Of a stretch of DNA of 5,127 nt, positions 1-4,833 are shown piece by piece. The DNA comes from Nitrosomonadales bacterium (GTDB lineage: Bacteria; Pseudomonadota; Gammaproteobacteria; Burkholderiales; Methylophilaceae). Below the pieces are notes generated by a model, which saw nothing but the letters and a program-made list of their open reading frames with translations, ran no database searches and was not told where the DNA came from. The stretch spans positions 1 through 5,127 of the forward strand of contig JABHXS010000006.1 in NCBI GenBank assembly GCA_018657165.1. The letters are read 5' to 3'. The position numbers and the translations under genes were made by a program. Every line of letters starts with the position of its first letter. Position 1 is the first letter of the stretch.

Positions 1-1311
1 GCGCTTGAAAGTGATATAGAAAAAGCAGGAAAAGCTGTTCAGTTAGCAAAATATAAAAGAATCCATACTTTCATTGCTACAAGCAAGATACATATGGAAA
101 ATAAATTAAGAATGAGTCCGGATCAGGTTTTAAAGAGAGCTGTTGAAGCAGTGAATTGGGCTTTAGAGTTTACAGATGATGTTGAATTTTCAGCTGAGGA
201 TGCGGTAAGGTCAGATGTAAATTTTTTGATTGAAATTTTTGATGCTGTTATCAAAGCAGGTGCTAAAACAATCAATGTTCCAGATACTGTAGGATATTCA
301 ATACCACAAAGCTGGGGAAATCTTATGAATGAATTGATTTCAAAGGTGCCAAATTCACAAAGCGTAATATGGTCGACACATTGTCATAATGATTTAGGTA
401 TGGCCGTAGCTAATTCTTTAGCGGCAGTTCAAAATGGCGCAAGACAAGTTGAATGTACGATTAACGGTCTGGGAGAGAGGGCAGGTAATGCAAGCCTAGA
501 AGAAGTTGTAATGTCTGTCAAAACAAGAAAAGATATTTTTAATCTGGAAACTAAAATAAATACAAAGCAAATTGTCACCACTTCTAAGTTAGTTTCAAAT
601 ATAACAGGATATCCTGTGCAACCAAATAAAGCGATTGTAGGTGCTAATGCATTTGCCCATGAATCTGGTATTCATCAAGATGGAGTTTTAAAGCATCGAG
701 AGACATATGAGATTATGAGAGCACAAGATGTTGGCTGGGGTGATAATAAAATTTCACTAGGTAAGCTATCAGGGAGAAATGCATTTAAAAATAGACTGGT
801 AGAGCTTGGTATAGAAATAGACTCAGATGAGGTTTTAAATTCTACTTTTGAAAGATTTAAGGTGCTTGCAGATAAAAAATCTGAAATCTATGATGAGGAC
901 ATTCATTCTTTGGTCACTGAAGAGTTTGTTTCGGGTGCTGTGGATCGATTTAAACTTATTTCATTAAAATCTATTACCGAGACCCAAAAAAAACCTTTTG
1001 CAGAAATTGAAATGTCTGTTGACGGAGAATTAAAACAAGCAAAGTCAGAAGGCGGGGGTCCAGTAGACGCAACCTTTAAAGCTATTGAATTAATCGCTAA
1101 ATCTAACACAGAGCTTTTGTTGTACTCGGTTAACAATATAACCTCGGGTACTGATTCAAAAGGCCAAGTCACTGTTAGGCTTGCAAAAGGGGGGAGAGTA
1201 GTTAATGGTTTAGGATCGGATACTGACATTGTCATTGCTTCAACCTTGGCTTATCTAAATGCGCTGAATAAACTTGTTTCCAAATCAGAACGAGCACATC
1301 CTCAAGTTTAA
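1..1311 (+). CDS. leuA: 2-isopropylmalate synthase, 5' end missing
   Basis: Condenses acetyl-CoA with 2-oxoisovalerate to give 2-isopropylmalate, the committed step of leucine synthesis in the cytoplasm. The reading frame is open from base 1, so the 436 codons seen are the C-terminal part of a protein of about 510-520 residues; roughly the first 80 residues, including the DTTLRDGEQ metal/substrate motif, lie outside. The ATG at 94 is internal: upstream codons encode the conserved RIHTFIATS strand (residues 20-28). Visible are the metal-binding THCHND motif (His127, His129), GLGERAGN ending at Asn163, and HESGIHQDG (220-228), all of the catalytic TIM barrel and linker. From about residue 307 to 425 lies the LeuA dimer regulatory domain with GGGPVDA (351-357), so feedback inhibition by leucine is expected. 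The HAD phosphatase gene follows after 12 nt, suggesting one operon. The closely related homocitrate and citramalate synthases are less likely, given the E. coli LeuA-like sequence throughout. Confidence 0.96.
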   Translation, partial: ALESDIEKAGKAVQLAKYKRIHTFIATSKIHMENKLRMSPDQVLKRAVEAVNWALEFTDDVEFSAEDAVRSDVNFLIEIFDAVIKAGAKTINVPDTVGYSIPQSWGNLMNELISKVPNSQSVIWSTHCHNDLGMAVANSLAAVQNGARQVECTINGLGERAGNASLEEVVMSVKTRKDIFNLETKINTKQIVTTSKLVSNITGYPVQPNKAIVGANAFAHESGIHQDGVLKHRETYEIMRAQDVGWGDNKISLGKLSGRNAFKNRLVELGIEIDSDEVLNSTFERFKVLADKKSEIYDEDIHSLVTEEFVSGAVDRFKLISLKSITETQKKPFAEIEMSVDGELKQAKSEGGGPVDATFKAIELIAKSNTELLLYSVNNITSGTDSKGQVTVRLAKGGRVVNGLGSDTDIVIASTLAYLNALNKLVSKSERAHPQV

Positions 1312-1323
1312 GAAAAATATTTT

Positions 1324-1986
1324 ATGAACTTAGCAATATTTGATCTTGATAATACGCTTTTAAATGGAGACTCTGATTATAATTGGGGGATTTATTTGGT
1401 AAAAAGAGGCTTTCTCGATGAAAAAAAATATAAGGCTCAGAATCAAAAATTCTTCGAAGAGTATCAAGCTGGTAAATTGGATATTTTTGCTTTCGCTGAA
1501 TTTCAATTTCAATTTTTAAAAAACAATACAAGACAATTTTTAAATGATGTCCGATCTGACTATATTGAAGAAATTATTAAGCCTATGATTCTAAAAAAAG
1601 CAGTAGATTTAGTAAGGCAACATGAGAATTCGGGTGATAGATTATTAATCATTACAGCTACCAACAGCTTTATTACAAGACCTATTGGAAAGCTTTTTGG
1701 GATTGATGAGGTTATTGGTACCGATCCTGAGGAGTATTTAGGAGAATTTACAGGTAAAGTAAAGGGAATGCCGTCCTATAAGGAGGGGAAGGTGTCTCGT
1801 TTATTTGATTGGCTGGAAGGGAAAAACTTAAAAATAGAAGATTTTGACAAGACTTTCTTTTATAGTGATTCTCATAATGATTTAGCTCTTCTAGAAGAGG
1901 TAACGAACCCCATTGTTGTAAATGGAGATAAAATTCTTTTGGAAAAAGCACAAGAAAATAACTGGCCTATACTTAATTTAAGATAA
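1324..1986 (+). CDS. HAD-superfamily subfamily IB phosphatase (SerB-like), substrate unknown
   Basis: A 220-residue cytoplasmic phosphomonoesterase of the HAD-IB group, full length for the family. Motif I is FDLDNTLL with nucleophile Asp7 and acid/base Asp9; motif II is the TATN stretch (Thr111); the motif III lysine is probably Lys156 in KEGK; motif IV is YSDSHNDLALLE with Asp182 and Asp186 as Mg2+ ligands. A helical cap (about 15-85) sits between motifs I and II, as in phosphoserine phosphatase. Proteins of this family are variously annotated as phosphoserine phosphatase, histidinol-phosphatase or simply HAD hydrolase, and the sequence alone does not decide. It starts 12 nt after the leuA stop, so it is probably co-transcribed with it. 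The ATG at 1324 puts motif I at the usual place next to the N-terminus. There is no good Shine-Dalgarno sequence, only A-rich leader. The stop codon lies 4 nt from the stop of the opposing ypjD-like gene. Confidence 0.9.
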   Translation: MNLAIFDLDNTLLNGDSDYNWGIYLVKRGFLDEKKYKAQNQKFFEEYQAGKLDIFAFAEFQFQFLKNNTRQFLNDVRSDYIEEIIKPMILKKAVDLVRQHENSGDRLLIITATNSFITRPIGKLFGIDEVIGTDPEEYLGEFTGKVKGMPSYKEGKVSRLFDWLEGKNLKIEDFDKTFFYSDSHNDLALLEEVTNPIVVNGDKILLEKAQENNWPILNLR

Positions 1987-1990
1987 TTTT

Positions 1991-2776
1991 TTAGATTAAT
2001 ACAATTTCAACTACAAACTTTGTGCCTAGATATGCAAGAATCAAGAAAGCAAAAGCCAGCAAGGAAATAACAATTGATTTTTTCCCTCGCCATCCAAATC
2101 TAACCCTTCCAAATAAAACTAATGCATAAGAAAGCCAGGCTAGGATAGTAAAAATTGTTTTGTGATTCCATTGAAGTGGTTGGTTAAATAAATGATTTGA
2201 AAAAAATAAGCTTGAAAACAACGTAAAAGATAGGAGCGCAAAGCCTATCCAATATATTTGAAATAACTTTCTTTCAATATTGAGGAGTGGCTCACTGCTT
2301 GAGATAATTGATGAATTTTTAGCGTTAGCATGTAAACTTTTTTCAAATAAAAGAAGAAATAACGAGAAGATAGAACCAAAAGCAAGCAAACCATAACCCA
2401 ATATTGCGATGATAATATGAATGCTTGAAGAGATTGAATAGTGTTGAATGGATTGATATTCTGGTTGAATGACAGGGAAAATTAAAATTATGATTAAAGC
2501 AGGAATTAAGGTAAATATTTCTAAGCCCTGATATTTTAATTTATTATTTAATAAAAGGAACATCAGAACAATTATCCAGCTTATTAACAATGTTGAATTA
2601 GCAAAATTTAGATCCACGCCTTGATTAAAGATATTATTGAAAATTAATAAAGCATGTGTAATTAAGCCGATACTTACGAAAACATTATGATTTTTTTTGA
2701 CCTTGATATTTGAGAGTGAGGTCAAGCACGGGATCAAATATAAAATCAATGTAACTATATAGAGGGTTTCATGCAT
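1991..2776 (-). CDS. ypjD: CcsA/YpjD-like inner-membrane protein (cytochrome c assembly family)
   Basis: A 261-residue polytopic membrane protein with about eight hydrophobic segments (roughly 4-22, 32-51, 61-77, 84-104, 118-145, 172-193, 206-223, 236-255). It resembles the YpjD branch of the CcsA/CcmC-type family, whose better-known members handle haem for cytochrome c maturation. Matching features are His41 and His120 inside membrane segments, the SIHIIIAILGYGLLAFG helix, a LLNIERKLFQIYWIGFALL stretch, and WNHKTIFTILAW followed by FGRVRFGWRGKK. The tryptophan-rich WWD haem-binding motif of true CcsA is absent, as is usual for YpjD, so haem handling is not shown. A position divergent from ffh is typical of many beta- and gammaproteobacteria and supports the assignment. 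The start is fixed by an in-frame TAA four codons upstream; no Shine-Dalgarno is evident. The promoter is probably the shared element at 2806-2813. Confidence 0.85.
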   Translation of the reverse strand: MHETLYIVTLILYLIPCLTSLSNIKVKKNHNVFVSIGLITHALLIFNNIFNQGVDLNFANSTLLISWIIVLMFLLLNNKLKYQGLEIFTLIPALIIILIFPVIQPEYQSIQHYSISSSIHIIIAILGYGLLAFGSIFSLFLLLFEKSLHANAKNSSIISSSEPLLNIERKLFQIYWIGFALLSFTLFSSLFFSNHLFNQPLQWNHKTIFTILAWLSYALVLFGRVRFGWRGKKSIVISLLAFAFLILAYLGTKFVVEIVLI

Positions 2777-2805
2777 GTTTATATTTTAATAAAGTAATAA
2801 ACACA

Positions 2806-2813
2806 ATTATAAT
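2806..2813. promoter_or_regulatory. Symmetric -10 element shared by the divergent ypjD-like and ffh genes
   Basis: The octamer ATTATAAT is its own reverse complement, so TATAAT reads on the plus strand (2808-2813, towards ffh) and on the minus strand (2811-2806, towards the ypjD-like gene). It is the only consensus -10 in the 80-bp gap. Plus-strand -35 candidates are weak (TTTAAT at 2785-2790, 17-bp spacer). On the minus strand, TTGTTG (2835-2830) gives an 18-bp spacer. Predicted leaders would be about 35 nt for ffh and about 30 nt for the ypjD-like gene. No transcription data support it; AT-rich DNA yields such hexamers by chance. Confidence 0.4.
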
Positions 2814-2856
2814 GGAAATAACAACTATTCAACAATTCACAAATTAATAAAAAATT

Positions 2857-4209
2857 ATGCTTGAAAATTTAACAGACAAACTTCAATCAGTCGTAAAAAC
2901 AATTCGCGGACAGGCGCGGTTTACAGAAGAAAATATTAGTGATGCAATGAGAGAGGTTCGTATAGCATTGATTGAAGCTGATGTTGCGATCCCTGTAGTT
3001 AAACACTTTATAGACAAAGTTAAAGAAAAAGCATTAGGGTCTGAAGTTTTAAAAAGCGTTTCACCAGGTCAGGCAATTATTAAAATTGTCCAAGATGAGC
3101 TCACAAGCTTAATGGGAAGTGATAATGCTGAATTAAATATAGCAACAAAACCACCCGCAATTATCATGATGGCAGGTCTTCAGGGGTCTGGTAAAACAAC
3201 CACAGCGGCAAAGTTAGCAAAAATTCTTAAAGAGGATAAGAAAAAAATCTTGTTGGTGAGCGCTGATGTTTGTAGGCCGGCAGCAATAGAACAACTTAAA
3301 ACTTTAGCGGATTCATTAGAAATTGAATGTTTTGATTCTTCAGTAAAAGATAAACCAAAAAATATTGCATCTTCCGTTTTAAGTTATGCAAAAAAACATT
3401 ATTTTGATGTCATTATTTTTGATACTGCTGGTCGACTAGGTATTGATGAATTGATGATGAAGGAAATTAAAGAACTTCATAAAATACTTAATCCAATTGA
3501 AACACTTTTTGTTGTTGATGCAATGCAGGGTCAAGATGCCGTTAATACAGCAAAGGCTTTTGGTGATGCCTTACCACTTACTGGCATTGTATTAACAAAG
3601 CTAGATGGGGATTCTCGGGGTGGAGCAGCTTTATCAGTAAGGCATGTAACCGGGAAACCAATTAAATATATTGGTGTGAGTGAAAAAATATCTGGGCTTG
3701 AGGCTTTTTATCCAGATCGAATATCTTCTCGAATCCTTGGTATGGGAGATATTGTTGGACTTGTTGAGGAAGCACAAAAAAATGTAGATATTAAAGAAGC
3801 TGAAAAAATAGCAGATAAAGTTAAGTCCGGTAAAAATTTTGATTTAGATGATTTTAAAAACCAAATAGGGCAAATGAAAAAAATGGGAGGTGTTGGAGCA
3901 ATGATGGATAAACTTCCATCACAATTAGCCGGGAATGCATCAAAAATAGATCCGGAACAGGGTAATAGGTCGATGATGCAAATTGAAGCAATTATAAATT
4001 CAATGACTAAGTTAGAAAAAACTAATCCAGGAATCATCAAAGCAAAAAGAAAAATAAGAATTGCAAAGGGGTCTGGAGTTCAGGTTCAAGACGTAAATCG
4101 ATTGCTTAAACAATTTGAAGAAATGCAAAAGATGATGAAAATGTTTTCTAAGGGTGGAATTGGTAAAATGATGAGGGGACTTGCAGGTAAAATTCCTGGT
4201 TTAAATTAA
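2857..4209 (+). CDS. ffh: Signal recognition particle protein Ffh (SRP54 GTPase)
   Basis: The protein subunit of the signal recognition particle. With 4.5S RNA it binds signal sequences emerging from ribosomes and delivers them to the FtsY receptor at the inner membrane. The 450 residues match the family length (E. coli 453) and align with E. coli Ffh from the first residues. The N domain helices (1 to about 88) include the ALIEADV motif. The G domain follows (about 100-295): P-loop GLQGSGKTTT (107-116), DVCRPAA (137-143), DTAGRL (189-194), TKLDGDSRGG (247-256) and the GMGD closing motif (295-298). A methionine-rich M domain (about 300-440) includes the RNA-binding KRKIRIAKGSG (397-407) and QVQDVNRLLKQF (409-420). 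All key motifs are intact. The ATG at 2857 gives the expected MLENLTDKL start; the leader is A/T-rich without a Shine-Dalgarno. It is divergent from the ypjD-like gene. No 4.5S RNA gene is seen nearby, and no convincing terminator follows. Confidence 0.98.
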   Translation: MLENLTDKLQSVVKTIRGQARFTEENISDAMREVRIALIEADVAIPVVKHFIDKVKEKALGSEVLKSVSPGQAIIKIVQDELTSLMGSDNAELNIATKPPAIIMMAGLQGSGKTTTAAKLAKILKEDKKKILLVSADVCRPAAIEQLKTLADSLEIECFDSSVKDKPKNIASSVLSYAKKHYFDVIIFDTAGRLGIDELMMKEIKELHKILNPIETLFVVDAMQGQDAVNTAKAFGDALPLTGIVLTKLDGDSRGGAALSVRHVTGKPIKYIGVSEKISGLEAFYPDRISSRILGMGDIVGLVEEAQKNVDIKEAEKIADKVKSGKNFDLDDFKNQIGQMKKMGGVGAMMDKLPSQLAGNASKIDPEQGNRSMMQIEAIINSMTKLEKTNPGIIKAKRKIRIAKGSGVQVQDVNRLLKQFEEMQKMMKMFSKGGIGKMMRGLAGKIPGLN

Positions 4210-4291
4210 GAAATTTTTTATCTTTTAGCTGAGTTATTTTTTCTGAGCATATTATATTTCCGTAGATTAAGTAATTTTCTAGTAAATTTTA

Positions 4292-4320
4292 TTGACCCAA
4301 CAATGTTATTGTTGGATAAT
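4292..4320 (+). promoter_or_regulatory. Strong sigma-70 promoter for tRNA-Lys with an internal inverted repeat
   Basis: A -35 TTGACC (4292-4297), exactly 17 bp of spacer, and a -10 GATAAT (4315-4320) put the start point near 4327, about 11 nt before the mature tRNA-Lys. The preceding DNA (4266-4291) is A/T-rich like an UP element. The stretch just after the -10 (TCAGGG) is G-rich; stringently controlled stable-RNA promoters often have G/C-rich discriminators, but this is only suggestive. The spacer carries the perfect inverted repeat CCAACAAT-GTT-ATTGTTGG (4297-4315), which touches both hexamers. Confidence 0.7.
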
Positions 4321-4337
4321 TCAGGGTCTTCGTTTTT

Positions 4338-4413
4338 GGGGAGTTAGCTCAGCTGGTAGAGCACCGGACTTTTAATCCGTTGGTCACGCGTTCGATCCGC
4401 GTACTCCCTACCA
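4338..4413 (+). tRNA. tRNA-Lys, anticodon TTT
   Basis: A 76-nt cloverleaf with encoded CCA: acceptor arms 4338-4344 and 4403-4409, D arm 4347-4362 (GCTC/GAGC, loop with GG), anticodon arm 4364-4380 with loop CTTTTAA and anticodon TTT at 4371-4373, variable loop 4381-4385, T arm 4386-4402 with TTCGATC loop, discriminator A4410, CCA 4411-4413. It reads AAA and AAG lysine codons. Two pairs are non-standard: the first acceptor pair is G1-U72 (4338/4409) and the top of the anticodon stem is C27 opposite U43 (4364/4380). It has its own promoter just upstream and faces the tRNA-Arg pair across 195 bp. Confidence 0.96.
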
Positions 4414-4421
4414 ATTTTTTT
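4414..4421 (+). terminator. U-tract directly after tRNA-Lys, possible terminator
   Basis: Seven T residues (4415-4421) begin one base after the CCA end of tRNA-Lys. No separate hairpin precedes them, so if termination occurs here the T-arm/acceptor stem of the tRNA would have to act as the hairpin. It could equally be just AT-rich trailer. Confidence 0.25.
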
Positions 4422-4524
4422 AAATTTTCACTTTTGTAAATTAATTTTTATTTAATTCCTCGCATTCCCATCACATTTATTTGCTTATCCACGACAGTCT
4501 AAATTATTCGAATAACGTGAGTCC

Positions 4525-4599
4525 ATGACTCATATTTGGGCAACTTTTAAAGATGGCATGATGAGAGCGGTCTTAGGTTTGGAGGTTAAAAAGCCATGA
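4525..4599 (+). other. Doubtful 24-codon ORF in the tRNA-Lys/tRNA-Arg gap
   Basis: ATG at 4525 opens a 24-residue ORF (MTHIWATFKDGMMRAVLGLE then VKKP) ending in TGA at 4597-4599; an in-frame TAA at 4513-4515 rules out extension. It has no clear Shine-Dalgarno and I do not recognise the peptide. In its favour, the surrounding 94 bp (4516-4609) is about 41% G+C by count against about 24% for the 91 bp just before it, and the peptide composition looks protein-like. It may be a chance ORF, a gene remnant or part of a non-coding RNA on either strand; it is listed so that the stretch is not left blank. Confidence 0.15.
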
Positions 4600-4608
4600 G
4601 GTAACTAT

Positions 4609-4685
4609 TGGCGCGCCCGAGAAGATTCGAACTCCTGACCCCTTGGTTCGAAGCCAAGTACTCTATCCAGCTGAGCTACGGGCGC
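4609..4685 (-). tRNA. tRNA-Arg, anticodon TCG
   Basis: A 77-nt cloverleaf read on the minus strand from 4685: acceptor GCGCCCG/CGGGCGC fully paired, D stem GCTC/GAGT, anticodon stem CTTGG/CCAAG with loop CTTCGAA, T arm AGGAG/CTTCT with TTCGAAT loop, discriminator G (4612), CCA encoded at 4611-4609. The anticodon is TCG (4651-4649), expected to read CGA and, by wobble, CGG. The arginine identity bases A20 and C35 are present. It differs from the neighbouring tRNA-Arg(ACG) only at base 34. It lies 33 nt downstream of that gene with no promoter fitting in the gap, so both are probably on one transcript. Confidence 0.96.
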
Positions 4686-4718
4686 TTTTGTAATGTTAAA
4701 TTACAGTAATCAAAAAAT

Positions 4719-4795
4719 TGGCGCGCCCGAGAAGATTCGAACTCCTGACCCCTTGGTTCGTAGCCAAGTACTCTATCCAGCTGAGCTACGGGCGC
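4719..4795 (-). tRNA. tRNA-Arg, anticodon ACG
   Basis: A 77-nt cloverleaf read on the minus strand from 4795, with the same arms as the neighbouring TCG copy and loop CTACGAA. The anticodon is ACG (4761-4759). It closely resembles the E. coli tRNA-Arg(ACG) fold, whose A34 is deaminated to inosine by TadA to read CGU, CGC and, poorly, CGA; the loop here matches that TadA substrate. The CCA is encoded at 4721-4719. It is the promoter-proximal gene of the pair and, being the common bacterial form, is probably the ancestral copy. Six T residues follow almost directly after the CCA in the transcript direction. Confidence 0.97.
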
Positions 4796-4805
4796 ACACG
4801 TGAAC

Positions 4806-4811
4806 ATTATA
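4806..4811 (-). promoter_or_regulatory. -10 element of the tRNA-Arg(ACG)-tRNA-Arg(TCG) transcript
   Basis: On the minus strand a perfect TATAAT (4811-4806) lies just upstream of tRNA-Arg(ACG), predicting a start near 4799 and a leader of only about 4 nt. No good -35 is found: the hexamer at 17 bp reads ACATCG. The TTAACA-like match would need a 20-bp spacer. The whole promoter must fit in the 38 bp between the stop of the hypothetical gene and the tRNA, or the tRNAs are also read through from that gene. Confidence 0.45.
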
Positions 4812-4833
4812 TCTTAAAAAAAATTATCCGATG

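Larger units (their letters stand above)
4607..4795 (-). repeat. 79-bp tandem direct repeat carrying the two tRNA-Arg genes
   Basis: Bases 4607-4685 and 4717-4795 are identical except for one position (4651 A, 4761 T), with a period of exactly 110 bp. The repeat stops abruptly on both sides of the mature tRNA and its CCA, so the spacer and flanks are not shared. This points to local duplication, or to copies held identical by gene conversion. Confidence 0.95.

Noticed and set aside
903..1235. 110-codon minus-strand ORF inside leuA
   Set aside because: It lies wholly opposite a well-supported gene and has no recognisable domain; shadow ORF.
94..1311. ATG at 94 as the start of leuA
   Set aside because: Conserved LeuA sequence (RIHTFIATS) is encoded in frame before it and the frame is open to base 1, so the gene begins outside the window.
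1322..1951. Two minus-strand ORFs of 67-69 codons opposite the HAD phosphatase
   Set aside because: Both are contained in the HAD gene and unlike any protein I know; shadows.
3708..4040. 110-codon minus-strand ORF inside ffh
   Set aside because: It is antisense to the conserved G/M domain region; its Ser/Ile/Phe-rich composition is what antisense reading of A-rich coding DNA gives.
4203..4219. Possible ffh terminator AAATT-AAGA-AATTT followed by T residues
   Set aside because: The stem has only five A/T pairs and is far too weak to claim as an intrinsic terminator.
4596..4604. Two-codon minigene ATG AGG TAA preceded by GGAGG at 4581
   Set aside because: It resembles the phage-type toxic minigenes and overlaps the micro-ORF stop, but a match this short is expected by chance and nothing else supports translation.
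4210..4608. 4.5S SRP RNA or other structured RNA near ffh
   Set aside because: No GGAAGGAAGCAGCC-like loop or other known RNA signature is found in the intergenic stretches.
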